DNA from: Pseudobutyrivibrio ruminis
Lineage (GTDB): Bacteria > Bacillota > Clostridia > Lachnospirales > Lachnospiraceae
Assembly (NCBI RefSeq): GCF_015057245.1
Contig: NZ_SVET01000010.1
Location: forward strand, 44,767 to 108,766
DNA length: 64,000 bases
Direction: 5' to 3'
Made by a program: the position numbers and the translations under genes. Every line of letters starts with the position of its first letter. Position 1 is the first letter of the stretch. Shown here piece by piece: positions 25,327 to 34,483 of this stretch. Under the pieces are notes generated by a model. It was not told the DNA's origin and ran no database searches. It was given only the letters and a program-made list of their open reading frames with translations.

Positions 25327-26385
25327 ATGGATACAAAAGCAAGACAGTTATTAGATAAATTAAATACAGAACATTCACTTCAGACCGAAGAGTACCAGTA
25401 TTTACTTGATCATCGCAATCAGGAGCTGATAGACCTTGCAGCAGAGTATGCACGTCACTTCCAGAAGCAGCACTATGGCAACAAAGTATTCATCAGAGGT
25501 CTGGTGGAGTTCACAAATTTCTGCAGAAACAACTGTTTATACTGCGGAATCAGAAGAGACAATCACAACTGTGAGAGATACCGTCTTTCGGCTGATACTA
25601 TTGTAGAGTGCGCCGATGAAGGCTACACACTTGGTTTCAGAACTATCGTCCTACAGGGCGGTGAGGATTTCTCATATAGCGATGAGGATATATGCGATAT
25701 CATTCGCAGAATAAAGGCATCCCATGAGGATATGGTTGTTACCCTTTCCATCGGGGAACGCTCAAAGGAAAGCTATCAAAAGTACTACGAGGCAGGTGCT
25801 AGACGCTACTTGCTCAGGCATGAAACTGCCAACCCAGAGCTTTATGCAAAGCTTCATCCAGCAGAGCTTTCATGGGACAATCGCATGGAATGTTTGAAGA
25901 ATCTTAAAGAGATTGGTTATCAGATTGGTGCAGGCTTCATGGTGGAATCACCTAGCCAGACCACTTATGACTTAGCTATGGATTTGAAATTCGTTGAAGA
26001 ATTCAAGCCAGATATGTGTGGCATAGGTCCATTCATTAGCCATAAGGAAACACCATTTGCAAATAGCCCTAGTGGCACATTGGAGACAACACTGTTTTGT
26101 CTTTCATTACTAAGGATGATTTATCCACAGGTACTACTTCCAGCCACCACAGCCCTTGGCACAATTCATCCAAAGGGCAGGGAAATGGGAATAAAGGCTG
26201 GTGCTAATGTAGTCATGCCAAATCTTTCACCTACCGGTGTTAGAAAAAAATACGCTTTATACGATAATAAGATTTGCACAGGAGAGGAAGCTGCCGAGTG
26301 CTTAGGCTGCTTAGGCCAGCGCATGGAGAGTATTGGGTATAAAATTGTTACTGACCCTGGAAACAGAGCTGGTTTTATAATTTAG
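25327..26385 (+). CDS. hydE: [FeFe] hydrogenase maturase HydE (radical SAM)
   Basis: 352 residues. The radical-SAM cluster motif is CRNNCLYC near residue 63 (FTNFCRNNCLYCGIRRDN), as in HydE. VLQGGEDF and YLLRHETANPELYAKLHP are further HydE/PylB-type motifs. HydE works with HydG and HydF to build the di-iron subcluster of the H-cluster. No clear Shine-Dalgarno precedes the ATG, although the reading frame and family length fit. It opens the hydE-hydG-hydF-hydA block; a small GCTAGT/ACTAGC hairpin (26394-26410) lies before hydG. Confidence 0.93.
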   Translation: MDTKARQLLDKLNTEHSLQTEEYQYLLDHRNQELIDLAAEYARHFQKQHYGNKVFIRGLVEFTNFCRNNCLYCGIRRDNHNCERYRLSADTIVECADEGYTLGFRTIVLQGGEDFSYSDEDICDIIRRIKASHEDMVVTLSIGERSKESYQKYYEAGARRYLLRHETANPELYAKLHPAELSWDNRMECLKNLKEIGYQIGAGFMVESPSQTTYDLAMDLKFVEEFKPDMCGIGPFISHKETPFANSPSGTLETTLFCLSLLRMIYPQVLLPATTALGTIHPKGREMGIKAGANVVMPNLSPTGVRKKYALYDNKICTGEEAAECLGCLGQRMESIGYKIVTDPGNRAGFII

Positions 26386-26435
26386 TTAATTTAGCTAGTA
26401 AGTAACTAGCAGGATGTTGAATAGAGGTATTAAAA

Positions 26436-27878
26436 ATGTACAATGTAAAATCTTTAAAAGCAGAAGAGTTTATCGACAATCAGGAAATCTTAGATACTAT
26501 CGAGTATGCAGAGGCAAATAAGAACAACTTCGAATTAATCGAAGAATTACTAGAAAAGGCTCGTCCAGTAAAGACAGCAGAAGGATGTGTATGCAAAGGT
26601 CTTACTCACCGTGAGGCATCAGTTTTGCTTGCTTGTGAGGAGCCTAAATACATCGAAAAGATGTATCAGGTAGCACAGGAGATTAAGGATGCTTTCTATG
26701 GCAACCGTATCGTTCTCTTTGCACCACTTTATCTTTCAAACTACTGTGTAAATGGCTGTGTTTATTGCCCATATCACGCAAAGAACAAGCACATCGGCCG
26801 TAAGAAGCTTACACAGGAAGAGGTTAAGGCTGAGGTTATCGCACTTCAGGATATGGGTCACAAGAGACTTGCCATCGAAGCTGGTGAGGATCCTGTAAAC
26901 AACCCAATCGAGTACATCCTTGAGTGCATCAACACAATCTACAGCATTCATCACAAAAATGGCGATATCCGTCGTGTAAATGTAAATATCGCAGCTACAA
27001 CAGTTGAAAACTATCGCAAGCTCAAGGAAGCAGGAATCGGTACATACATCCTCTTCCAGGAGACATACAACAAAAAAAGCTATGAGGAGCTTCATCCAAC
27101 AGGACCAAAGCACGATTATGCATATCATACAGAGGCTATGGACCGTGCTATGGAAGGTGGAATCGACGATGTAGGACTTGGAGTTCTCTTCGGACTTGAA
27201 AGCTACAAGTATGAGTTTGCGGGACTCCTTATGCACGCTGAGCACCTTGAGGCTGTTCACGGCGTAGGACCTCACACAATCTCAGTTCCACGTGTAAAGC
27301 ACGCTGACGACATCGATCCAGAGGCATTCGACAACTCAATCCCAGATGAGATGTTCACAAAGATTGCAGCTTGTATCAGAATCGCAGTTCCTTACACAGG
27401 TATGATTATTTCTACTCGTGAATCAGAGGAAGTTCGTCGCAAGATGCTTCAGGTTGGTATTTCACAGGTTTCAGGTGGAAGCCGTACATCAGTAGGTGGC
27501 TACACAGAAGAGGAGAGACCACACGATACAGAGCAGTTCGATGTTTCAGATCAGCGTACACTTGATGAGGTTGTTCGTTGGCTTATGGAGACTGGTCACA
27601 TCCCTTCATTCTGTACAGCTTGCTACCGTGCAGGACGTACTGGTGACAGATTCATGTCACTTTGCAAGAGCGGCCAGATTATCAACTGCTGCCATCCAAA
27701 CGCTCTTATGACTCTTACAGAGTACCTTGTTGACTATGCTTCAGAGGAGACAAGAGAAATCGGCTACAAGATGATTGAAGACGAGCTCAAGAAGATTCCT
27801 AAGGAAAATGTTAGAAAGACAGCTCTTGAAAATATCGAAGCTATTAAGAACTCAGATAGACGTGATTTCCGCTTCTAA
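26436..27878 (+). CDS. hydG: [FeFe] hydrogenase maturase HydG (tyrosine lyase, radical SAM)
   Basis: 480 residues. The radical-SAM motif CVNGCVYC lies near residue 104. The C-terminal part has CTACYRAGRTGDRFM and CKSGQIINCCHPNAL, the region that binds the second, dangler-iron cluster. HydG cleaves tyrosine to give CO and CN ligands. It has AGAGG upstream of the ATG. The codon use is that of a well-expressed gene (CTT, ATC and CGT are common). It sits between hydE and hydF. Confidence 0.95.
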   Translation: MYNVKSLKAEEFIDNQEILDTIEYAEANKNNFELIEELLEKARPVKTAEGCVCKGLTHREASVLLACEEPKYIEKMYQVAQEIKDAFYGNRIVLFAPLYLSNYCVNGCVYCPYHAKNKHIGRKKLTQEEVKAEVIALQDMGHKRLAIEAGEDPVNNPIEYILECINTIYSIHHKNGDIRRVNVNIAATTVENYRKLKEAGIGTYILFQETYNKKSYEELHPTGPKHDYAYHTEAMDRAMEGGIDDVGLGVLFGLESYKYEFAGLLMHAEHLEAVHGVGPHTISVPRVKHADDIDPEAFDNSIPDEMFTKIAACIRIAVPYTGMIISTRESEEVRRKMLQVGISQVSGGSRTSVGGYTEEERPHDTEQFDVSDQRTLDEVVRWLMETGHIPSFCTACYRAGRTGDRFMSLCKSGQIINCCHPNALMTLTEYLVDYASEETREIGYKMIEDELKKIPKENVRKTALENIEAIKNSDRRDFRF

Positions 27879-27955
27879 GTTCTCAGATTTTTAATAAAAT
27901 AGACAAAGTTATTTTGTATAATTATGATGTCTAAGTCTTGGTAAAGGAAGAAAAA

Positions 27956-29143
27956 ATGTCCTTGAATAATACACCTAGTGGCCAGCGTATTCACATTGGC
28001 TTCTTTGGAATTAGAAATGCAGGAAAATCAAGCATTGTAAATAAGCTTACAAATCAGGCAGTATCACTTGTGTCTGCACACAAGGGTACCACTACTGATC
28101 CAGTTAGAAAGACTATGGAGCTTCTTCCATTGGGACCAGTTGTCATTATTGATACAGCTGGTTTCGATGATGAGGGAGAGCTAGGTGAGCTTAGAAAAGA
28201 AAGAACATACCGCATCCTTGATGAGATGGATATCGTTGTTTTGGTACTTGATGCCAGAGCAGACCATCTCACAGAAGAAGAGGTTGCTTTTCTAAAGATG
28301 GTTAAGGAACGCAAGGTGCCATACATCATCATTGAAAATCACGTGGATGAGGTGGCAGGTCATCCTTTTGAGGAACTGTCATCAGACGAAAAGCTTCTTT
28401 ATGTGGATGCCACAACAGACGATATGGCAACTGTAAAGCAGGCACTTCTTCAGCTTGCACCAAAGATTACAGAGCCACCATTTGTTGCTGATTTAGTACC
28501 AGAAAAAAGCACAGTTGTGCTTGTTATTCCAATTGATGAATCGGCGCCAAAGGGCCGTATCATATTGCCTCAGCAAATGGTTCTCAGAGATTTACTGGAC
28601 CACAGATGCAAAGCCATTTGCTGTCAGCCAGAAGAGCTCACAGAGGTACTTAATGAAGATAAGTCGGTATCACTTGTTATTACTGATTCACAAGCATTTG
28701 AAACAGTATCGAAGATGGTGCCTGAAAATATACTTTTGACATCTTTTAGCATATTGATGGCAAGATACAGAGGAAGCCTTAACACCCAGCTAAAGGGCGT
28801 CGCTGCACTTAAAAATCTGCAGGACCATGATAAGGTTTTGATTGCCGAAGCTTGCACACATCACAGACAGTGCAATGACATCGGCACAGTAAAATTACCT
28901 GGATGGATTAGAAAGCATACAGGTAAGGATGTTGATTTTGAATTTTCTTCGGGAAATGAATTTCCAGAAGATTTATCAAAATATAAATTAGTAGTTCATT
29001 GCGGGGGCTGCATGATTAATGCTAGCGAGATGCAAAGTCGAACTAAGCATTGCGTGGAGCAGAGGGTTCCAATAGTAAACTATGGAATGGCCATTGCCCA
29101 TTTCAATGGAATATTAGACAGAAGTCTAGAGGTTTTAAATTAA
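27956..29143 (+). CDS. hydF: [FeFe] hydrogenase maturation GTPase HydF
   Basis: 395 residues, the scaffold on which the di-iron subcluster is assembled before transfer to the hydrogenase. P-loop GIRNAGKSS (residues 18-26), G3 DTAG, dimerisation domain and C-terminal cluster ligands in CTHHRQCND and HCGGCMIN. I start at ATG 27956, which has AAAGGAAG just upstream; an 18-base longer frame would begin with a TTG before that site. All three maturases are adjacent, as expected for an organism that makes an active [FeFe] enzyme. Confidence 0.93.
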   Translation: MSLNNTPSGQRIHIGFFGIRNAGKSSIVNKLTNQAVSLVSAHKGTTTDPVRKTMELLPLGPVVIIDTAGFDDEGELGELRKERTYRILDEMDIVVLVLDARADHLTEEEVAFLKMVKERKVPYIIIENHVDEVAGHPFEELSSDEKLLYVDATTDDMATVKQALLQLAPKITEPPFVADLVPEKSTVVLVIPIDESAPKGRIILPQQMVLRDLLDHRCKAICCQPEELTEVLNEDKSVSLVITDSQAFETVSKMVPENILLTSFSILMARYRGSLNTQLKGVAALKNLQDHDKVLIAEACTHHRQCNDIGTVKLPGWIRKHTGKDVDFEFSSGNEFPEDLSKYKLVVHCGGCMINASEMQSRTKHCVEQRVPIVNYGMAIAHFNGILDRSLEVLN

Positions 29144-29172
29144 ACTGGCAAACAATGTAAAAGGAGAAAAAT

Positions 29173-30651
29173 ATGGTAACTTCAGATCAAAGTATTGTGC
29201 GTTTAAAGCACAACATCATGGAAGAAGTGTGTAAGCTTGCTTGGAAGGGTGAGCTCGATGCTTCTCACAAGGAACAGGTTTGTTATGAAATCATCCCTGG
29301 CCCAAGACCAACATATCGTTGTTGCGTTTACAAGGAGCGCGAAATCGTAAGACAGCGTGTTATCCTTTCTTGCGCAGAGAATCTTCCTACTAACCCTGAT
29401 TCAAAGAACGTTGTACAGGTAATCCAGCCTGCATGTGATGACTGCTCTATCGCATCTTACTCAGTTACAGACAACTGCCGTTTCTGTCTTGGAAAGGCAT
29501 GTCTCAACTCTTGTAAGTTTGGTGCTATTGCTCCAGGTGATAACAGAATGCATATCGATCCTTCAAAATGTAAGGAGTGCGGTATGTGTGCTAAGGAATG
29601 TCCTTATGGTGCAATCGTTCACCTTGAGAGACCATGTAAGAAGGCTTGTCCAGTTGGTGCTATTTCTTACGATGAGTACGGTCACTGCGTAATCGATGAT
29701 GAGAAGTGTATCTCATGCGGTCACTGTATCCACAGCTGCCCATTCGGTGCTATCGGTTCTAAGACATATCTTGTACATATCATCAAGGCTATCCTTGAAG
29801 GCAAGAAGGTTTACGCTATGTGCGCACCTGCTACAGAAGGACAGTTCGGTGAGGATATCTCTATGGCTGCAGTTAAGGAAGCTTGCAAGAAGATTGGATT
29901 CACAGACATGGTAGAAGTAGGTCTTGGTGGAGATATGACAGCAGCTTACGAGTCTGCTGAGTGGTTTGAGGCAAAGGAAGAAGGACGTAAGATGACAACA
30001 TCTTGCTGCCCAGCTTTCATCAACATGCTTAGAAAGCACTTCCCAGAGCAGTTCGAAAACAACATGTCTTCAACAATTTCACCTATGTGTGCTATCTCAC
30101 GTCTTCTTAAGGCTACACAGGGTGAGGATGTAGTTACAGTATTCGTTGGACCATGTATTGCAAAGAAATCTGAAGCTGCTGATGAGTCAGTTCCAGGAAA
30201 TGCAGATTACGTTATCACATTTGGTGAGCTTCGTGCACTTATGCGTTCAAAGGGCGTAGAGTTTGAGCCAGTAGAGGAGAACTACCAGGAGTCATCAACA
30301 TTTGGTAAGAATTTTGCTTCTTCAGGCGGTGTTGCAAAGGCTGTTATCGAGTGTATGCAGGAGCGTGGACAGAACACAGACGATATCAAGCTTATGCAGT
30401 GCGCAGGTGGTGCTGAATGTAAAAAGGCGCTTATGCTTCTTAAGAGTGGTAAGCTTGATGTAGACTTCATCGAAGGAATGATTTGTGATGGAGGTTGCGT
30501 TGGCGGACCTTCTAAGCACAAGGCTGAGAGAGAAATCATTAAGGCTAGAACAGGTCTTATTGGCAAGGCTGATGGACGTAAGATTCTTGAAAACCTTAAG
30601 AATTACCCAATGGATAAGTTCTCAATGTACAGAGACGGACATATGGAATAA
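29173..30651 (+). CDS. hydA: Monomeric [FeFe] hydrogenase, group B-like
   Basis: 492 residues. N-terminal Cys-rich ferredoxin region with several CxxCxxC[xn]C clusters (CRFCLGKACLNSC, CKECGMCAKECPYG, CISCGHCIHSCPFG). H-cluster motifs: L1 TSCCPA (276-281), L2 GPCIAKKSE (326-334) and L3 EGMICDGGCVGGP (434-446). These differ from the group A forms (MPCTAKKFE, MACPGGCINGGG) and match the group B pattern as I know it. It probably takes electrons from ferredoxin to make H2. A ribosome site AAGGAG precedes the ATG, and a terminator follows. Confidence 0.88.
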   Translation: MVTSDQSIVRLKHNIMEEVCKLAWKGELDASHKEQVCYEIIPGPRPTYRCCVYKEREIVRQRVILSCAENLPTNPDSKNVVQVIQPACDDCSIASYSVTDNCRFCLGKACLNSCKFGAIAPGDNRMHIDPSKCKECGMCAKECPYGAIVHLERPCKKACPVGAISYDEYGHCVIDDEKCISCGHCIHSCPFGAIGSKTYLVHIIKAILEGKKVYAMCAPATEGQFGEDISMAAVKEACKKIGFTDMVEVGLGGDMTAAYESAEWFEAKEEGRKMTTSCCPAFINMLRKHFPEQFENNMSSTISPMCAISRLLKATQGEDVVTVFVGPCIAKKSEAADESVPGNADYVITFGELRALMRSKGVEFEPVEENYQESSTFGKNFASSGGVAKAVIECMQERGQNTDDIKLMQCAGGAECKKALMLLKSGKLDVDFIEGMICDGGCVGGPSKHKAEREIIKARTGLIGKADGRKILENLKNYPMDKFSMYRDGHME

Positions 30652-30663
30652 GTTATAATTTTT

Positions 30664-30700
30664 ACACCCTGTCGGAGAGTTTTCTGACAGGGTGTATTTT
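30664..30700 (+). terminator. Terminator after hydA
   Basis: ACACCCTGTC pairs with GACAGGGTGT (30664-30673 with 30686-30695), then a T-rich run. It separates the [FeFe] block from the Ech operon. Confidence 0.85.
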
Positions 30701-30826
30701 TGTGGAAAAATAACCATAAAAAGACAAAAAAATCAACGCTATGTTAGTAAATTTGTGATATAGTATATCTAGTGCGTTAAAAATATATCAAAAGATATAA
30801 TGTAATAATATGGAGGTTAATAACAT

Positions 30827-32764
30827 ATGGAAATGCTAGTAACAGCGTTAATCTGTCTGCCATTTCTGTGGGCGATTTTTCCTGCATTGATTCATCATTC
30901 AAAATGCAGGGCTTTTTTCGTCTATCTAGGATGCGCAATTGTAATGATTCTATCCATCATTACAGCGGTTCAGTGGTTTAGGGCTGGTGGCCAAACACTG
31001 AATTTTTCTTTGCCATATCAGGAAACATTCAGTCATGTTTTTGTTGTGGGCGATATTCTTTTAATGTTTTTCATTATTCATCTTTGTGCAAAGTATAAGA
31101 AATTAATTATATCTTTGCTAACCATTGTATCCACAGTGATACCAACCGTTTTGGAGTTGGCAGGGCCAAAAATTCCAAGCAGTTACACAATGCGATTTGA
31201 TTATCTCACATTGATTATGATTTTGATTATTGGAATTGTTGGTACACTGATTGGAGTGTACGCAGTGGGATATATGCATGGCTATCACATTCATCATCAC
31301 AAAGAGCTAAAGGATAGAAGAAGCTTTTTCTTGGCCATGATATTTGTATTTTTTGGTGCTATGTTTGGTTTGGTATTTTCAGCAAATCTATGTAGTCTGT
31401 ATTTCTTCTGGGAAATCACATCTGTAACATCATTCCTGTTGATTGGATATACAAGAACTGATGAGGCTATAAACAATTCATTTAAGGCTTTATGGATGAA
31501 CTTGCTTGGTGGATGTGGATTGGCAGCAGCAATCTCAGTTGGATATTTATGGTATGGAACTGTAAATCTGTTTGACTATATTGATTTAGTTCAGGCAGAT
31601 CCTACCAACATCAGAAACATGCTTCCAATAGCATGCCTGGCTTTTGCGGCACTTACAAAATCGGCACAGTTCCCATTCTCAGGATGGCTGCTTGGTGCCA
31701 TGGTTGCGCCTACACCATCATCAGCACTTCTTCATAGTGCAACAATGGTAAAAGCTGGTGTTTATTTGTTAATCAGAATATCTGTTGCAATGGCAGATAA
31801 CTATGTAGGAAACATGGTAGCCCTTATTGGTGGCTTCACATTCCTTGCTGCATCTTGCCTTGCTATATCCGTTTCTGATGGCAAGAAGGTGCTGGCTTAT
31901 TCTACAATTTCAAACCTGGGCCTTATAGTTGCATGTACTGGCTGTGGCTATGAGGAGACAATTTGGGCAGCGGTATTCCTTGTAATTTTCCATGCTGTTT
32001 CAAAGTCTATGCTTTTCCAGTGCGTTGGTGCTATTGAAAACACAACAGGTAGCCGCGACGTTGAGGATATGCAGGGATTGATTTCAATCTTCCCTAAGCT
32101 AGCCGTAATCCTTATGATTGGTATCGCAGGCATGTTCCTTGCACCATTTGGAATGCTTATTTCTAAGTGGGCAGCACTTAAGGCATTTATTGATACTACA
32201 TCGGTTTATGTATCAACACTTATGGTACTTTTCATTTGCTTTGGTTCAGCAACTACAATGTTTTATTGGACAAAGTGGATGTCAAAGATTCTTGGAGCTT
32301 CACCACGTGAAAAGTCACGAGATCTTACAAAGAAGAACGAGTATATCTCAATGTTCTTCCATGCATTTATGATGCTCGCACTTATCCTGGGGTTCCCATG
32401 GCTGTCAAAGCATGTGCTAAAGCCACTTTCAAATGATATGTTTGGCACAGCAACACAGGTTATTTCATACCAGAATATGGTCATCATGATTGTACTTTTG
32501 GTAGGCATCTTTGTGGTCCCATTTGTAAACTATGTTCTGACAAAGGGACAAAAAGCAAAGCAGGTTATCACATACATGGGTGGTGCCAATGCTGGTGACA
32601 ACTTCAACTTCGTATCAGCAACAGGTGATCCAAAGGAGATGCACATTGCAAACTTCTACATGGAAGAAATCATGGGAGAAAAGAAGCTATTCACTCCTGC
32701 AATAATGATTTCTACATTTATCATAATTGTTTATATGATTATCGTGATAGGAGGTGCGTTCTAA
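30827..32764 (+). CDS. echA: Ech hydrogenase subunit A (NuoL/antiporter-like)
   Basis: 645 residues with about 14-16 hydrophobic segments, homologous to the NuoL/MrpA proton-pumping subunits. Characteristic stretches are the SLYFFWEITSVTSFLLIGY region, PFSGWLLGAMVAPTPSSALLHSATMVKAGVYL, and KKVLAYSTISNLGLI. It forms the ion-translocating arm of the energy-converting hydrogenase. The ATG follows GGAGG (30812-30816). TAATG couples it to echB. A promoter-like TATAGT lies about 70 bases upstream. Confidence 0.92.
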   Translation: MEMLVTALICLPFLWAIFPALIHHSKCRAFFVYLGCAIVMILSIITAVQWFRAGGQTLNFSLPYQETFSHVFVVGDILLMFFIIHLCAKYKKLIISLLTIVSTVIPTVLELAGPKIPSSYTMRFDYLTLIMILIIGIVGTLIGVYAVGYMHGYHIHHHKELKDRRSFFLAMIFVFFGAMFGLVFSANLCSLYFFWEITSVTSFLLIGYTRTDEAINNSFKALWMNLLGGCGLAAAISVGYLWYGTVNLFDYIDLVQADPTNIRNMLPIACLAFAALTKSAQFPFSGWLLGAMVAPTPSSALLHSATMVKAGVYLLIRISVAMADNYVGNMVALIGGFTFLAASCLAISVSDGKKVLAYSTISNLGLIVACTGCGYEETIWAAVFLVIFHAVSKSMLFQCVGAIENTTGSRDVEDMQGLISIFPKLAVILMIGIAGMFLAPFGMLISKWAALKAFIDTTSVYVSTLMVLFICFGSATTMFYWTKWMSKILGASPREKSRDLTKKNEYISMFFHAFMMLALILGFPWLSKHVLKPLSNDMFGTATQVISYQNMVIMIVLLVGIFVVPFVNYVLTKGQKAKQVITYMGGANAGDNFNFVSATGDPKEMHIANFYMEEIMGEKKLFTPAIMISTFIIIVYMIIVIGGAF

Positions 32765-33639
32765 TGGCTACAACTCGAATTATAATTGCAGTACTTTATG
32801 TACTTTTAGCACCTTTTGTTATCGGACTTTTAGATGGCTTCGATAGAAAGATTTCTGCACGTATGCAGGGAAGACGTGGACCTTCGGTACTCCAGCCTTT
32901 CTTCGATATCAAAAAGCTTTTCGAAAAAGAATTTTTAACAGCAAACAAGCAGCAGCTATTTATGATTTACTCATACGTATTTTTTATCGTACTATCAGGA
33001 GTAATCTTTTTCGCTGGCTTTGATTTATTACTTGTTGTATTTTCACTTTCAACAGCAGCAATGTTTTTGATTTTGGCAGCTACATCAACTCACTCACCAT
33101 TCTCTTCTCAGGGAACGCACAGAGAACTAGTGCAGATTATGTCATGCGAGCCAATGGAATTGTTGGTGGCAGTTGGATTTTATCTGGCTACAAAAACATT
33201 CAATGTAAATGAGATAGTGATGAATTCAACATATTCCAACATCATTTACTTGCCAGGATTTTTTGTAGGCTTTGTATTTATTCTTACAATCAAATTTAGA
33301 AAGTCGCCATTCGATATTTCTACATCTCATCATGCTCATCAGGAGGTCATCAAGGGCGTGACTTCTGAGATGGTAGGTAAGGAGTACGGAATGGTTACAC
33401 TTGCTGAGTGGTACGAAAATGCAATCCTTCTTGGTATAGTTGGATTATTCTTCCTTAACAGCAACCCACTTTCAGTGATTGGTGCTATCGTTGCAATTCT
33501 TGTTGTGTGGTTCCTTGAGATTCTCATCGACAACACTTCAGCAAGAGTAAAATGGCAGCTTATGCTCAAGCTTGCTTGGGGCGTAACAATCGTTGCAGCT
33601 GGTATGAATCTCTTCTTGTTAGAGATTATCATGGGTTAA
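32764..33639 (+). CDS. echB: Ech hydrogenase subunit B (NuoH-like)
   Basis: 291 residues, about eight membrane segments, homologous to NuoH/HycD that ties the hydrophilic module to the membrane. Visible motifs: GRRGPSVLQPFFDIKKLFEKE in the first cytoplasmic loop and KFRKSPFDISTSHHAHQEVIKG, both typical of the family. Its start codon overlaps the echA stop by one base. Confidence 0.93.
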   Translation: MATTRIIIAVLYVLLAPFVIGLLDGFDRKISARMQGRRGPSVLQPFFDIKKLFEKEFLTANKQQLFMIYSYVFFIVLSGVIFFAGFDLLLVVFSLSTAAMFLILAATSTHSPFSSQGTHRELVQIMSCEPMELLVAVGFYLATKTFNVNEIVMNSTYSNIIYLPGFFVGFVFILTIKFRKSPFDISTSHHAHQEVIKGVTSEMVGKEYGMVTLAEWYENAILLGIVGLFFLNSNPLSVIGAIVAILVVWFLEILIDNTSARVKWQLMLKLAWGVTIVAAGMNLFLLEIIMG

Positions 33640-33663
33640 TGTTTGGAGTTAGGAGGATAAGAA

Positions 33664-34107
33664 ATGAGTACAATACATAAATCACCATGGCTCCTTCACT
33701 ATGATGGAAGTAGCTGTAATGGATGTGATATAGAGGTTTTAGCTTGTACTACACCTGTTTACGATGTAGAAAGATTTGGCGTTATCAACACAGGTAACCC
33801 AATGCATGCTGATATTTTCCTTATTACTGGTGGTATCAATTCTCAGAATGAAGCCGTTGTAAAGCAGATATACGAACAGATGCCACAGCCAAAGGTTGTA
33901 ATCGCTGTTGGTACATGTGCCTGCACAGGCGGAATTTTTAAAGAGTGCTACAACATCAAAGGTGGCGCCGACACAGTTATTCCTGTAGACATCTATGTCC
34001 CAGGATGTGCTGCTCGTCCAGAGTCAATCATCGACGGTGTTGTAAAGGGCATCGGCCTGTTCAAGGAAAAGGCAGAGGCTCTTAAGGCAGAGCAGAAGGA
34101 TAATTAG
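33664..34107 (+). CDS. echC: Ech hydrogenase small subunit (NuoB-like)
   Basis: 147 residues. The proximal [4Fe-4S] ligands are visible: CNGCDIEVLAC, GTCACTGG and VPGCAARPE. The short form without a twin-arginine signal is normal for Ech/NuoB-type small subunits, so it stays on the cytoplasmic side. GGAGG precedes the ATG. It passes electrons to the [NiFe] site in EchE. Confidence 0.94.
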   Translation: MSTIHKSPWLLHYDGSSCNGCDIEVLACTTPVYDVERFGVINTGNPMHADIFLITGGINSQNEAVVKQIYEQMPQPKVVIAVGTCACTGGIFKECYNIKGGADTVIPVDIYVPGCAARPESIIDGVVKGIGLFKEKAEALKAEQKDN

Positions 34108-34119
34108 TAGGAGGAAATC

Positions 34120-34482
34120 ATGCAAGAATTAAAAAAGGATTTATATTTAATTGACAAGGCTGAGCTCCTCCAGGTAATCATGGAAAAGAAGAATGCTCTT
34201 TGGAGACTTTGCCAGATTTGCTGCTCATTCCCAAAAGCAGAAAATCATTATGAGGTAACATATTCCTTTGCAAATGGATATGATTTTGCAAATTACAGAC
34301 TCATTGCTGAGCGTGATGAGGAGGTCCCATCAATCTCTCGTGTATACAAATCTGCAATATATTATGAAAATGAGATGCACGAGCTTTGGGGACTCAACGT
34401 AGAAAATATCAAGGTGGATTTACACGATAAGCTTTATCGCATCGATGTAGAGACGCCATTTATTGAAAAGGAGGATAAGTAG
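34120..34482 (+). CDS. echD: Ech hydrogenase subunit D (NuoC-like)
   Basis: 120 residues of the 30-kDa NADH dehydrogenase/NuoC family in the short Ech form. The conserved region SRVYKSAIYYENEMHELWGL is present. It has a GGAGG site and the stop is 1 base before the echE start. Structural subunit without cofactors. Confidence 0.88.
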   Translation: MQELKKDLYLIDKAELLQVIMEKKNALWRLCQICCSFPKAENHYEVTYSFANGYDFANYRLIAERDEEVPSISRVYKSAIYYENEMHELWGLNVENIKVDLHDKLYRIDVETPFIEKEDK

Positions 34483-34483
34483 T

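Noticed and set aside
26736..27275. 179-codon minus-strand frame opposite hydG
   Set aside because: It is the shadow of a codon-biased gene, has no ribosome site and no family resemblance, while hydG is certain.
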